Source of the DNA: Chryseobacterium sp. Leaf394
GTDB lineage: Bacteria; Bacteroidota; Bacteroidia; Flavobacteriales; Weeksellaceae
Assembly (NCBI RefSeq): GCF_001424105.1
Contig: NZ_LMQH01000011.1
Location: 1,325,223 to 1,389,222, forward strand
DNA length: 64,000 nucleotides
Reading direction: 5' to 3'
The notes below the pieces were generated by a model. That model searched no databases, had not been told where the DNA came from, and saw only the letters and a list, made by a program, of their open reading frames with translations. Position numbers and translations under genes: made by a program. Positions 25,779 to 35,454 of the stretch are shown here, piece by piece (within the stretch, counting starts at the first letter, position 1; the number at the start of each line of letters is the position of its first letter).

Positions 25779-27152
25779 ATGAAAAAAACTCTTTTCATCC
25801 TTGCGTTTCCTACACAACTTATTTTTGCTCAAAGCATCAGTCAGAAGCTCGATGACGCCACAAAAAATTTAATGAATTCCTCTTCGGCAGTTTCATCAAA
25901 TCTGTCATTTTATGTTGCGGACGAAAGTGGAAATTTAATTTACGAATATCAGGGAAATAAAGGGCTTTCAACAGCGTCAACCCAAAAGATCTTCACAGCT
26001 GCTGCGGCTTTGGAGGTTTTAGGAAAAAACTATACCTACAAAACAACATCTTCCTATACAGGAACAGTTTCTGGAGGAAATTTAAATGGAAATCTTTTTA
26101 TCACTTCAAACGGTGACCCGACTTTGGGAAGCTGGAGATACGATGGCTACAAACCTGAAAATTTTAAGCAAAAATTTTTAGATGCTGTTAAAAAATCAGG
26201 AATTACAAAGATTTCAGGTGATTTGATAATTGATGATTCATATTTTGACCATCAGACCATTCCTGGTGGCTGGCCGTGGGATGATCTGGGAAATTATTAC
26301 GGTGCCGGAGTGTGGGGTGTCAACTGGCGCGAAAATCAGTTTGACATCAATATAAATGGAACAGATTTTAAAAATTTCTCGTATCCTTTAGCAAATATCA
26401 AATGGCTTAATGACCTTAAAGCTGCAGGAAGTTCAGACCAGAGTTTGATTTTTACTGCTCCTCATTCTGACGTTGCGTTAATTAACGGAAATCTGCCTGC
26501 AGGAAAAGTAACGACCGTATCAGGATCTGTTCCCAATCCACCTTTGCAGTTAGGTGTGGAAGTTGAAAAATGGCTTAAAGGTTCGGGTATCGAGATTTCG
26601 GGTAAGGTTGTTACAAATTCTCAACTGGAAATCGAAGGAAAAAAACCTCTGGAATCTCCTAAGAGCAATATTATTCTCACTTACGAATCTCCAACTTTAG
26701 ATAAAATCGTCTATTGGTTTTTAAGAAAATCCGTGAATCTGTACGGGGAAAATTTAATTAAAACTTTAGGCAAGGAGAAAAAAGGAGATCCGGGTTTCAA
26801 AAGTGGAGTTTCGTATTTAAAAGAATTCTGGAAATCAAAAGGAATCAATTCAAACATGATTAATTTTGCAGATGGGAGCGGACTTTCGCCTCAAAACTAC
26901 GTCTCAGCAAAAGCAGAAGTACAGGCATTGATTTACGCCAAAAAACAACCGTGGTTTGAAGCCTATTACGATGGTTTTCCCACACAGGACAACGGTATGA
27001 AAATGAAAAGCGGAACGATGAGAGATACAAAATCGTATGCCGGATATCACAGTTCAAAAGACGGAAAAAAATATGTTTACGCAATTATCATCAATAATTA
27101 TCAGGGCAGCGGAAGTACAGAGCTGCAGAAAATTCTGAATGTTTTAAAATAA
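25779..27152 (+). CDS. dacB: D-alanyl-D-alanine carboxypeptidase/endopeptidase, PBP4 family
   Basis: A 457-residue periplasmic penicillin-binding protein that trims or opens peptidoglycan cross-links. A signal peptide ends at about residue 18 (IFA/Q). The catalytic triad motifs are SxxK (Ser67-T-Q-Lys70), an SxN-type SGL in ADGSGLSPQN, and KSG in MKMKSGTM near the C-terminus. The long insertion between the first two motifs (about 90-300) is typical of PBP4. The histidine kinase begins 3 bases after its stop, so they are probably co-transcribed. Confidence 0.93.
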   Translation: MKKTLFILAFPTQLIFAQSISQKLDDATKNLMNSSSAVSSNLSFYVADESGNLIYEYQGNKGLSTASTQKIFTAAAALEVLGKNYTYKTTSSYTGTVSGGNLNGNLFITSNGDPTLGSWRYDGYKPENFKQKFLDAVKKSGITKISGDLIIDDSYFDHQTIPGGWPWDDLGNYYGAGVWGVNWRENQFDININGTDFKNFSYPLANIKWLNDLKAAGSSDQSLIFTAPHSDVALINGNLPAGKVTTVSGSVPNPPLQLGVEVEKWLKGSGIEISGKVVTNSQLEIEGKKPLESPKSNIILTYESPTLDKIVYWFLRKSVNLYGENLIKTLGKEKKGDPGFKSGVSYLKEFWKSKGINSNMINFADGSGLSPQNYVSAKAEVQALIYAKKQPWFEAYYDGFPTQDNGMKMKSGTMRDTKSYAGYHSSKDGKKYVYAIIINNYQGSGSTELQKILNVLK

Positions 27153-27155
27153 TAA

Positions 27156-28322
27156 ATGAAGAACCGTCCTTTTTTAGCAAGAATCAGCAACTGGATTGTA
27201 TTTACAGTCCTGACTGTCATCGTTTTGGCACTTATCATTTCATCCAATATTCTTATTAATAATCTGAGAAATAAGGAGGCAGAACGCATCAAGGTTTTTG
27301 CAACGGCGATAAAAATTATGCAGGGAAACCAGCAGACAAGCTCTGAAACGCAGGAATTGGTTTTTGCAATCTTGACTGAAAATGATCAGATTCCTACAAT
27401 CTTAACAGATGAAAATAAGAAGCCTTTTATTTTTGAGGGCAGTTCGCGAAATATTCCACAGGAGATTTTAGAAAATCCTGAAGAACTTAGAAAGTTGATC
27501 GTAAAAATGGAAAGCAACTATGCACCGTTCGAAATTGAAATTGCAAAAGGTGATAAACAGCTGGTTTTTTACGATAACTCAAAACTGCTTAGTGATTTAA
27601 GATATTATCCTTATTTTTTGGGACTTTTCATCATTGCATATCTTGCATTTATTTTCTGGTTTTTGAGAACCATTAAAAAGACTGATGAAGGATATCTTTG
27701 GGCAGGTTTGGCAAAGGAAACAGCACATCAGATCGGAACTCCGCTGTCGTCAATGATTGGCTGGATGGAAATTATGAAGCTTGAAACCCCTGATTCTGAT
27801 GGCGTTAAGGAAATTGAAAAAGATATCGAAAGACTGAGAACCATCTCCGAAAGATTCTCGAAAATAGGATCAGTTCCGGAGCTAAATGATATGAATCTGA
27901 ATGCCACAATCAAAGAAAATTTTGATTATTTAAAGACACGGATTTCCAGAAAAGTAGATTTCAGTCTCAACCTTCCAAACTATCCGATTCTGGTTCCACA
28001 CAATAAAATTCTGATCAGCTGGGTGATTGAAAACCTCGTGAAAAACGCTGTCGATGCTATGAAAGGTCAGGGGCAGCTACAGATCTGGATGATCGGTAAA
28101 AACAAAAATATTCTCATCGAAGTAAAAGATAACGGAAGCGGAATGACGCATAATCAGGCGAGAAATGCTTTTAAACCCGGTTATTCAACAAAAAAAAGAG
28201 GTTGGGGATTAGGTTTAAGTCTTGCAAAAAGGGTAGTGCAGGAATACCACAACGGTGATATCAAAATTTCACAGACAGAAATAGGAAAAGGAACAACCTT
28301 TAGAATTTCAATCAGAAAGTAA
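27156..28322 (+). CDS. Membrane sensor histidine kinase, orphan
   Basis: A 388-residue kinase. Two membrane helices (about 13-36 and 152-171) flank a periplasmic sensor domain of about 115 residues. The HisKA-like segment has His191 in AKETAHQIGTPLSS, and the ATPase has NLVKNAVDAM (N box), VKDNGSGM (G1) and GWGLGLSLAKRVV (G2). No response regulator is adjacent, so the partner lies elsewhere. Its position directly after dacB hints at a cell-wall or envelope signal, which is an inference from context. Confidence 0.92.
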   Translation: MKNRPFLARISNWIVFTVLTVIVLALIISSNILINNLRNKEAERIKVFATAIKIMQGNQQTSSETQELVFAILTENDQIPTILTDENKKPFIFEGSSRNIPQEILENPEELRKLIVKMESNYAPFEIEIAKGDKQLVFYDNSKLLSDLRYYPYFLGLFIIAYLAFIFWFLRTIKKTDEGYLWAGLAKETAHQIGTPLSSMIGWMEIMKLETPDSDGVKEIEKDIERLRTISERFSKIGSVPELNDMNLNATIKENFDYLKTRISRKVDFSLNLPNYPILVPHNKILISWVIENLVKNAVDAMKGQGQLQIWMIGKNKNILIEVKDNGSGMTHNQARNAFKPGYSTKKRGWGLGLSLAKRVVQEYHNGDIKISQTEIGKGTTFRISIRK

Positions 28323-28380
28323 TAAAAATTAATCAGTAATTTTATTGCTGATACCAAAATACAGGAAGCAAAAAAATCAC

Positions 28381-28388
28381 TACTTTTG
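28381..28388 (+). promoter_or_regulatory. -7 box of the LolD-like operon, near-leaderless
   Basis: TACTTTTG ends only 4 bases before the ATG at 28393, so the transcript may begin at or near the start codon. Confidence 0.5.
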
Positions 28389-28392
28389 AAGC

Positions 28393-29061
28393 ATGATTAC
28401 AGCCAAAAATATTCGTAAATCATACGGAAGTTTAGAAGTTTTAAAAGGGGTAGACCTTCACATCAAAACTGGTGAAGTGGTCTCTATTGTCGGGGAATCC
28501 GGTGCGGGAAAATCTACACTTTTACAGATTCTGGGCACTTTAGACAGTCCTACAATTCCGAAAGACAGCAGTACCGAAATCACAATTGCGGGAGAATCTT
28601 TCATCAATATGACCGATAAACAGATTTCAAAATTCAGAAATCAGAATATTGGTTTTGTATTTCAGTTTCATCAGCTTTTACCGGAGTTTACAGCGCTGGA
28701 AAACGTTTTGATTCCTACTAAAATTGCAGGAGCCAATGAAAGAGAAGCGATTGAAAAGGCAGAATCAATTTTTCATGATTTGAAAATAGAACACCGTCTG
28801 GATCATAAGCCGGGACAGCTTTCTGGTGGTGAAGCCCAGCGTGTTGCGGTGGCAAGAGCATTAATCAATTCACCAAAAATAATTTTCGCAGACGAACCTA
28901 CAGGAAATTTAGATTCTAAAAATGCGGATGATCTGCACCGCCTGTTTTTTGATTTGAGAGACAAGTACAATCAGACTTTTGTTATCGTAACACACAACCC
29001 GAATCTTGCTGAAATCACCGACCGAAAACTCGTGATGGTAGACGGATTAATTGTTGAATAA
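28393..29061 (+). CDS. lolD: ABC transporter ATP-binding protein, LolD-like
   Basis: A 222-residue ATPase of the MacB/LolD group. Walker A is GESGAGKST (34-42), the signature is [15 protein letters not shown] and Walker B is [12 protein letters not shown]; the Q-loop [10 protein letters not shown] is typical of LolD. LolD powers extraction of lipoproteins from the inner membrane by LolCE. The matching permease is not adjacent, so assignment to the Lol system rests on sequence alone. The downstream L,D-transpeptidase-like gene begins 3 bases after the stop. Confidence 0.88.
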   Translation: MITAKNIRKSYGSLEVLKGVDLHIKTGEVVSIVGESGAGKSTLLQILGTLDSPTIPKDSSTEITIAGESFINMTDKQISKFRNQNIGFVFQFHQLLPEFTALENVLIPTKIAGANEREAIEKAESIFHDLKIEHRLDHKPGQLSGGEAQRVAVARALINSPKIIFADEPTGNLDSKNADDLHRLFFDLRDKYNQTFVIVTHNPNLAEITDRKLVMVDGLIVE

Positions 29062-29064
29062 AAT

Positions 29065-29640
29065 ATGCTTAAAAATTTTCTTTTTTCTTTGATTCTGTTT
29101 TTAGTAAGCTGTGAAGGACATTCGCAGACTGCTGATGTGAAGATTCCAAAAGAGAAAATCACTGAGCTGAAAACTTTTATCAGCGACAAAAACTACAGTC
29201 AGGATTTGGCAATTTTCATCAATTTTAAAATTAAATCTGGAAAATACAGGTATTTTGTTTATGATCTGAAGAAAGATAAAATTCTGCAGTCCGCGATCGT
29301 TTCGCATGGCTCCGGATCAAACAGCAAAGTGTATGGAGAGCTGAAATTCAGCAATACCGAAAATTCTTTCCAGTCATCTTTGGGGAAGTACGAAATTAAA
29401 GAATCCTATTCCGGAAAATTCGGGAAATCATACCGTTTGGACGGTTTGGATGCAACCAACAGCAATGCGAGAAGCCGTGCAATTGTGATGCATTCGTTGG
29501 ATTGTGTGGCTGATATTGAATCTGAAAATCCGGCATGTCTGAGTTTAGGCTGTCCTATGCTGTCGCCAAAGGCATTTAAAGAGACAGCAAAATTCATCGA
29601 TAATTCCAGTAAAACAGTTATTCTTTACGCGTTTTATTAA
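29065..29640 (+). CDS. L,D-transpeptidase-like (YkuD_2-type) lipoprotein
   Basis: A 191-residue protein. The N-terminus is hydrophobic and ends in LVSC, so Cys16 is a likely lipidation site. The domain matches the murein L,D-transpeptidase catalytic family of Bacteroidota: VMHSLDCVAD and the nucleophile-bearing SLGCPMLSP. It is predicted to form or modify 3-3 peptidoglycan cross-links or lipoprotein attachment in the periplasm. Together with dacB nearby this cluster is rich in cell-wall enzymes. The gap to radC is 15 bases. Confidence 0.85.
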   Translation: MLKNFLFSLILFLVSCEGHSQTADVKIPKEKITELKTFISDKNYSQDLAIFINFKIKSGKYRYFVYDLKKDKILQSAIVSHGSGSNSKVYGELKFSNTENSFQSSLGKYEIKESYSGKFGKSYRLDGLDATNSNARSRAIVMHSLDCVADIESENPACLSLGCPMLSPKAFKETAKFIDNSSKTVILYAFY

Positions 29641-29655
29641 TTTAAATTTAAACTC

Positions 29656-30333
29656 ATGTCCATTAAATTTTTAGCAGAAGACGACAGACCGAGAGAAAAA
29701 TTTTTACTGAAAGGTAAGAATTCACTTTCCGATTCTGAACTTTTGGCAATTATCATGGGCAGTGGAAGCAGAGATGAAACAGCTGTGGAACTGGCAAGAA
29801 AAATCCTGGCTTCGGTGGATAACAGCTGGCATCAGCTTAGTTTACTGACGATAAAAGATTTAACTAAATTCAAAGGTGTTGGTGTAGTAAAAGCGATTTC
29901 AATCGCAACAGCTTTGGAAATTGGGCGAAGAAGAGCTGCACAGGAAATTCCAGACAAACCACAGATTACGAGCAGTAAAGCAGCGTACGATGTTTTAAAA
30001 ATTCATTTATCAGATTTAAGAACAGAAGAATTCTGGGCCTTATTTTTAAATCAGAATAATAAAGTTGTCCATCTTTCGCAGCTTACTCAGGGTGGTATCA
30101 ATCAGTCTCTGGTGGACCTAAGAATTTTGTTCAAAATTGCAATGGATCATTTTGCCACCGGAATTATTGTTTCTCACAATCATCCTTCAGGAAATTTAAA
30201 ACCAAGTCAGGAAGATATCAGTATTACAAAAAAAATTAAAGATGCGGGAAATCTTTTGAATATTCAGCTTTTAGACCATCTCATTATTACCCAAAATTCA
30301 TATTTAAGTCTGGCAGACGAAGGATTATTATGA
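29656..30333 (+). CDS. radC: DNA repair-associated protein RadC (JAMM domain)
   Basis: A 225-residue RadC-family protein. An N-terminal helix-hairpin-helix region (KFKGVGVVKAISIATALEIGRR, about 71-92) precedes the JAMM/MPN domain with metal ligands His174, His176 and Asp187 in SHNHPSGNLKPSQED. The biochemical role of RadC is not settled; the JAMM motif implies a metallo-isopeptidase or related fold. The next gene overlaps its end by 4 bases, a strong sign of co-transcription. Confidence 0.94.
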   Translation: MSIKFLAEDDRPREKFLLKGKNSLSDSELLAIIMGSGSRDETAVELARKILASVDNSWHQLSLLTIKDLTKFKGVGVVKAISIATALEIGRRRAAQEIPDKPQITSSKAAYDVLKIHLSDLRTEEFWALFLNQNNKVVHLSQLTQGGINQSLVDLRILFKIAMDHFATGIIVSHNHPSGNLKPSQEDISITKKIKDAGNLLNIQLLDHLIITQNSYLSLADEGLL

Positions 30334-31232
30334 TCAGAAGACTGAAATACCACGAGATTGATTTTGAGAAATATTCACAATGCATTGAAAATTCTGCACA
30401 GAGAAAATACTCTGCAACAAAACCGTTTTTGGATCTTACTTCAGGAAAAAAATGGGAAGTGCTGGTTTTAAGAGATTATGAAGCCGTGATGCCGATTCCG
30501 TATGTGATGAAATTGGTTTTTAAAATCGTTCAGAATCCAAGACTTTGTCAGCAGCTCGGGATATATTCAAAATTGGACGACAAGAAAATCAATGATTCGT
30601 TTTTCAATTTTTTGTCTAAAAAATATATAGTTCGATATTATGCATTTAATGATTCAAACGAATTTTCATTTCAGCTGAATTTTAGAAAAAATTATCTGAT
30701 TTTACCTGATTCTTATGAGAATGTCTATTCTAAATTCTCTCCCAAAAGAAAACGAAAACTCAGAACAGATCCTGAAATTCTGAAAGATATGCACATTAGA
30801 AAAATCAGTTTTAAAGATTCTGAACTGTTTATCCGCAATACTTTAAAAGGTGCTGATAAAGCAAGGGATATCGCAAAATACATCAGCCTTTTTGAAATGC
30901 TTTACAGTAATGACTGTCTTTTTTTTGAAGGTCTGTACTACCAAAACGAAATAATCAACATCATTGCAGTGTATACAGATGAGAAAACAGCTGTACTTTT
31001 GGGGACATTCAATCATCAGGATTACGTCAAGTTAGCAGGCGCATCAATCCTTATTGACAAAGTTTTAAGGGAAACCGTTGAACATAAAATTTTTGATTTT
31101 GAAGGTGGAAATCTTCCCAATCTGGATGAGTTTTTCAGGGGCTTCAGACCGGAAATGAAACCATATTTTTACATTTCAAATAATGCTAAAGATTTGATAC
31201 GGACAACAATCAAAAAATATTTAAAAATCTAA
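30330..31232 (+). CDS. GNAT/FemAB-like acyltransferase-fold protein
   Basis: A 300-residue cytosolic protein without signal or membrane segments. Its pattern recalls FemAB or GNAT (Acetyltransf_6) proteins: CQQLGIYS in the first half, YSKFSPKRKRKLR midway, ILIDKVLRETVEHKIFDFEGG and DEFFRGFRPEMKPYF near the end. These enzymes transfer aminoacyl or acyl groups in cell-wall or small-molecule pathways. The substrate cannot be named. It overlaps radC by 4 bases and the DUF1697 gene begins 1 base after it. Confidence 0.7.
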   Translation: MIRRLKYHEIDFEKYSQCIENSAQRKYSATKPFLDLTSGKKWEVLVLRDYEAVMPIPYVMKLVFKIVQNPRLCQQLGIYSKLDDKKINDSFFNFLSKKYIVRYYAFNDSNEFSFQLNFRKNYLILPDSYENVYSKFSPKRKRKLRTDPEILKDMHIRKISFKDSELFIRNTLKGADKARDIAKYISLFEMLYSNDCLFFEGLYYQNEIINIIAVYTDEKTAVLLGTFNHQDYVKLAGASILIDKVLRETVEHKIFDFEGGNLPNLDEFFRGFRPEMKPYFYISNNAKDLIRTTIKKYLKI

Positions 31233-31233
31233 A

Positions 31234-31761
31234 ATGAAATACTGTGCTTTTCTCCGTGGCGTCAATGTAAAAGGTACCAATATGAAAATGGCTGATGTCT
31301 GCAAAGTGTTTGCAGATGCTGGAATGCGTGATGTAAGTTCAGTTTTGGCATCCGGAAATATTATTTTTTCTTCTGATAAAACGGAATCTGAATTAAAATC
31401 TATTCTTGAAAAAGCAATGTCTGAACATTTCAGTTATGAAGCTTTTCTATTTGTGAAAAATCAGGATGACATTGAGAATTTTTGGAACAGCAATCCTTTT
31501 CAGAAAAATGACAATTTACATATTTACGCATTTGTCTGTAATAAAGGTTTTGAGAAAATTTTAATGGCTGAATTTGAAAATGCTTCAAAAGCTGAAAATG
31601 AAGAAGCAAAAATAGAAAACGGTCTTTTTTACTGGCAGGTTCCCAAAGGAAATACGTTAGACTCGACTTTCGGGAAGATTTTAGGCAGAAAAAATATGAA
31701 AGATCAGTTTACCAGCCGAAATTTGAATACTTTTGAGAAAGTCATCAAAAAAATGACTTAA
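31234..31761 (+). CDS. DUF1697-domain protein
   Basis: A 175-residue soluble protein matching DUF1697: it starts MKYCAFLRGVNVKGTNMKMA, has VSSVLASGNIIFSSDK at about 39-54 and ends in SRNLNTFEKVIKKM, all typical of the family. No catalytic role is established for DUF1697. It begins 1 base after the acyltransferase-like gene, in the run from radC toward kdsA (40-base gap). Confidence 0.88.
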   Translation: MKYCAFLRGVNVKGTNMKMADVCKVFADAGMRDVSSVLASGNIIFSSDKTESELKSILEKAMSEHFSYEAFLFVKNQDDIENFWNSNPFQKNDNLHIYAFVCNKGFEKILMAEFENASKAENEEAKIENGLFYWQVPKGNTLDSTFGKILGRKNMKDQFTSRNLNTFEKVIKKMT

Positions 31762-31801
31762 TTTTTATGTATTTTTACTGAACTTTTTTAATTATATAAA
31801 A

Positions 31802-32611
31802 ATGATTCAGTACTTAGAAAACATACACCACAAAGATTCCAAAAACTTTTTCTTAATCGCCGGTCCTTGCATTATTGAGGGCGAAGATATGGCACTCAGA
31901 ATTGCCGAGAAAGTTGTTGAACTTACCAATAAGTATAAAATTCCCTACATCTTCAAAGGAAGTTTTAAAAAAGCCAACAGAAGCAGGGTAGATTCTTTCA
32001 CAACAATTGGTGAAGAAAAATCTTTAGAAATCTTAACAAAGGTTGGTGAAACTTTTAATATTCCTACAACAACAGATATTCATGAAAATGAACATGCGGC
32101 TTTAGCGGCACAATATGTTGATGTTTTGCAGATTCCAGCGTTTTTAGTTCGCCAGACTGATCTTTTGGTTGCAGCAGCTCAGACCGGAAAATGTGTTTCT
32201 TTGAAAAAAGGACAGTTTCTTTCTCCTGAATCAATGAAATTTGCTGTTGAAAAAATTACGGATTCCAATAACGAAAAAGTTGCTATCATCGAGAGAGGAA
32301 ATTCTTTTGGATACACAGATTTAATCGTAGATTACAGAGGAATTCCTACGATGAGAAATTATGCTCCGGTAATTTTGGATGTTACGCATTCTCTTCAGCA
32401 GCCTAATCAAAGTTCGGGTGTAACAGGAGGTAGGCCGGAACTGATTGAAACTGTTGCTAAAGCCGGAATTGCAGTGGGTGCAGATGGAATTTTCATTGAA
32501 ACTCATCCAACGCCTGAAACAGCACTTTCAGATGGCGCAAATATGCTGAGACTGGATCTTCTTGAAGATTTACTTCAAAAACTTACCAGAGTAAGAGAAG
32601 CGATTTTGTAG
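31802..32611 (+). CDS. kdsA: 3-deoxy-8-phosphooctulonate synthase (KDO-8-P synthase)
   Basis: This enzyme condenses arabinose-5-phosphate with phosphoenolpyruvate to KDO-8-phosphate for the lipopolysaccharide core. The 269-residue TIM barrel shows the family motifs LIAGPCIIEGE, YIFKGSFKKANRS, TTTDIHE, DVLQIPAFLVRQTDLLVAAA, VSLKKGQFLSP, IIERGNSFGYTDLIVDYRG and LDVTHSLQQP. It confirms that the organism makes LPS or lipooligosaccharide with KDO. No other kds gene is in the window. Confidence 0.96.
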   Translation: MIQYLENIHHKDSKNFFLIAGPCIIEGEDMALRIAEKVVELTNKYKIPYIFKGSFKKANRSRVDSFTTIGEEKSLEILTKVGETFNIPTTTDIHENEHAALAAQYVDVLQIPAFLVRQTDLLVAAAQTGKCVSLKKGQFLSPESMKFAVEKITDSNNEKVAIIERGNSFGYTDLIVDYRGIPTMRNYAPVILDVTHSLQQPNQSSGVTGGRPELIETVAKAGIAVGADGIFIETHPTPETALSDGANMLRLDLLEDLLQKLTRVREAIL

Positions 32612-32683
32612 ATTGGCTGGATGATGGAAGCTGGATGTTCGCCTGTTTCTACAAAGACTTTTACGATAAATTCTGATTTTTTT

Positions 32684-33202
32684 ATGTTTAAAAAGCTTTC
32701 TTTACTGTTTTTCTTTTCAATATTTTTTTGGTCTTCGGCTCAGAAAACAGATTCTTTGCAGATAGATTTTCCGGCAAAGTATAAACTGAAATTGGCTAAT
32801 TCGAAAGAAAATATGCAGATGAAGGTGCTGGAATATATCCCTGAAAACGAAAACTGGGAAAATTACAGCATCATCATTACGAAACTGACAATGAAAAACA
32901 TGGCACAAGTTCCGCTTCAGACTGTGTTTGAGTATCATAAAAAAATGGCTGAAGAAAAAGTAGAGAATTTAACTGTTACAGAGATTTCGAAAAATAAAGA
33001 AGGAGAAAAAGAGTTTAAACTTTTCACAATGGAAGCTGATGCCTACAAAGATAATTCGGGTACAGAATCTCAGGTTTATTATTTTGTAAAAGGAGATCAG
33101 GATATCATTATGTGTATCGCGGCCATTAAGCAGAAAAAACTTCCTGCGGAATTTGTGGATGAATGGTCAAAAATTTTTCTTAAAAGTCAGTTTATAAAAT
33201 AA
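32684..33202 (+). CDS. Secreted protein of unknown function
   Basis: A 172-residue protein. I use the ATG at 32684 because it opens a clean signal peptide (MFKKLSLLFFFSIFFWSSAQ); an in-frame ATG at 32621 would put 21 hydrophilic residues in front of it and overlap a short repeat. The mature domain (DFPAKYKLKL, ENWENYSIIITKLTMKN, YYFVKGDQDIIMCIAAIKQKK) reads as a small alpha/beta periplasmic domain of no family I can name. The 72-base gap from kdsA holds two GCTGGAT words. Confidence 0.65.
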   Translation: MFKKLSLLFFFSIFFWSSAQKTDSLQIDFPAKYKLKLANSKENMQMKVLEYIPENENWENYSIIITKLTMKNMAQVPLQTVFEYHKKMAEEKVENLTVTEISKNKEGEKEFKLFTMEADAYKDNSGTESQVYYFVKGDQDIIMCIAAIKQKKLPAEFVDEWSKIFLKSQFIK

Positions 33203-33243
33203 AATTTAATAATTTCACGTTCCGAAATCTTAAAGCATTTCTA

Positions 33244-35448
33244 TTGAAAAAACTAGTTTTACCACTCGGTCTTATCCTTCCGGTACTTGCGTTTTCGCAG
33301 GTGAAAAAGCGAGACACCACAAGGGTTAACGATATTGAAGAAGTCGTTTTCCAGAAAAAAGCTGTTGGAAGTACGAATGATCTTACCACAGTGAAAATAT
33401 CTGCAAGGGATGCCCAAAATGTTGCCAGTGTTTCCGGAGGTCTTGAGGCAATTATTAAAACTTTGCCCTCCGTAAACAGCAATACAGAGCTGTCTTCACA
33501 ATACATGGTACGTGGTGGAAACTACGATGAAAACCTTATTTACATTAATGATATTGAGATTTACAGACCATTTCTGATCAGAAACTCTCAGCAGGAAGGT
33601 CTCAGTATCATCAATCCTGATATGGTTTCTACGGTCAACTTTTCAGCTGGAGGATTCGAGCCAAGGTATGGAGACAAAATGTCTTCAGCTTTAAATATTT
33701 ACTACCGTGAACCGGAGAAATCTGAAGTTTCGGGCGAAGCAAGTTTGATTGGAGGAAGACTGACCGCCGGTTTGGCTTCAAAAAATAAAAAACTGACTGC
33801 TTTATTTTCGGGAAGATACAGAAATACCAACCTGGTTCTGAATACTTTAAATGAAGACACAGATTTTAACCCGAAATATTACGATTTTCAGTCTTACATC
33901 AACTATCATTTCAACGATAAGTTATCGCTGTCGTTTACAGGATTTTATTCTAAAAACGATTACGAGATGATTCCCAAAGAAAGGGAAGTGAATTTCGGAT
34001 CTGTTAATCAGCCTATAAACCTGAACGTTTTTTACAACGGCCGGGAAAATGACGCTTACAAAAATATGATGGGAACGGTTTCTCTAAACTATAAACCTTC
34101 AGAAAAGTGGAAGTTCACACTGGATAATTTCGCTTATCAGAACCGTGAAAGAGAATATTACACGATTGCCTCGAGCTATATTCTGCAGACATTTGATCCG
34201 ATTACGGGCGCGCCGGTGACTTCCTACGATGTAGGTGGACAGATTGAGCATGCAAGAAATGATTTGTTTGTAAGAACCTACGGAACTCAGTTGAGAACTA
34301 AATTTTCTCCGAATGTCAATACAGATATTGAATTTGGATTTAAATTCGAAAAAGAAAATCTTCAGGATTTAACCAACGAATGGAAACTGGTGGATTCTTC
34401 TGGTTACAGCATTCCTACGCTGCCTTTTGATCCAAGATTTCCGGATACTTCAGATTTAGATTTATTCTACAGCATTTCAGGTAAAAATCACATTCAGCCG
34501 ACAAGACTTTCGGCTTACGGGCAATATTCACAGAAGTTTTACTGGGGATCCAGCAGAGTTTTTGTAAATGCCGGAGCCAGAGTAGCGCACTGGAGTTTTA
34601 ATAACGAAACAATTTTTTCACCGAGAGCACAGTTTGCCATCAAACCTGAATGGAATGCCGATATGTTGTTCACTTTATCGGGAGGAATTTATTATCAGGC
34701 GCCTTTTTACAAGGAAATAAAGGATCTGAATGGAGATTTTAATTCTAATATAAAATCTCAAAGATCAATTCAGGCTATCCTGAAAAACGATTACGAATTT
34801 ACCTTTGAAGACAGGCCTTTTAAGCTGACTACAGAATTGTACTATAAAAAAATGGACAATCTGATTCCGTACTATATGGATAATGTGAGGATCAGATATT
34901 CAGGTAAAAATAATGCAACCGGATATGCTTATGGTGTTGATACAAGACTTTTCGGGGAATTTGTTCCCGGAATAGATTCATGGTTGTCGGCGAGTTACGC
35001 AAGAGTTTACGAAAATATTGACGGAAAAGGCAACATACCGAGACCGACAGATCAACGTTTCAGATTTGCTATGTTCTACCAGGATTATATGCCGAAATTT
35101 CCTTCAATGAGAGTCAATTTAACCCTGACTTACGCTATGGGACTGCCCAACGGAGCACCGGTTTTTACCGATCCTTACCAATATCAGAAAACTTTACCTT
35201 CATACAAAAGGGTAGATTTAGGTTTGTCTAAAGTTTTCATCGACAGAAAAGACAAGAAGAAAACATATGGATTCTGGGGTAATTTTGATGAACTCATTCT
35301 CGGAGTGCAGGTGTTTAATGCATTTAACATCAACAATACGGTTTCAAACCAATGGATTACAGATTCTAACACAAGTTTGATGTATCCGGTTCCGGTCCGT
35401 CTTACAGGAAGATTCTTCAACGCAAAACTTGAGTTTAAAATTAAATAA
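33244..35448 (+). CDS. TonB-dependent outer-membrane receptor
   Basis: A 734-residue receptor starting at TTG, with a signal peptide ending near AFS/Q. The plug domain is at about 30-150 (VSGGLEAIIKTLPSVNSNTELSSQYMVRGGNYDENLIYINDIEI) and the beta-barrel ends in LTGRFFNAKLEFKIK, a terminal aromatic or hydrophobic strand expected by BAM. No CarboxypepD_reg-like N-terminal domain or SusD partner is present, so it is not a SusC. The ligand is unknown. It sits 6 bases upstream of a DUF3347 gene, which suggests a metal link, possibly copper, by inference only. Confidence 0.88.
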   Translation: MKKLVLPLGLILPVLAFSQVKKRDTTRVNDIEEVVFQKKAVGSTNDLTTVKISARDAQNVASVSGGLEAIIKTLPSVNSNTELSSQYMVRGGNYDENLIYINDIEIYRPFLIRNSQQEGLSIINPDMVSTVNFSAGGFEPRYGDKMSSALNIYYREPEKSEVSGEASLIGGRLTAGLASKNKKLTALFSGRYRNTNLVLNTLNEDTDFNPKYYDFQSYINYHFNDKLSLSFTGFYSKNDYEMIPKEREVNFGSVNQPINLNVFYNGRENDAYKNMMGTVSLNYKPSEKWKFTLDNFAYQNREREYYTIASSYILQTFDPITGAPVTSYDVGGQIEHARNDLFVRTYGTQLRTKFSPNVNTDIEFGFKFEKENLQDLTNEWKLVDSSGYSIPTLPFDPRFPDTSDLDLFYSISGKNHIQPTRLSAYGQYSQKFYWGSSRVFVNAGARVAHWSFNNETIFSPRAQFAIKPEWNADMLFTLSGGIYYQAPFYKEIKDLNGDFNSNIKSQRSIQAILKNDYEFTFEDRPFKLTTELYYKKMDNLIPYYMDNVRIRYSGKNNATGYAYGVDTRLFGEFVPGIDSWLSASYARVYENIDGKGNIPRPTDQRFRFAMFYQDYMPKFPSMRVNLTLTYAMGLPNGAPVFTDPYQYQKTLPSYKRVDLGLSKVFIDRKDKKKTYGFWGNFDELILGVQVFNAFNINNTVSNQWITDSNTSLMYPVPVRLTGRFFNAKLEFKIK

Positions 35449-35454
35449 TTTAAA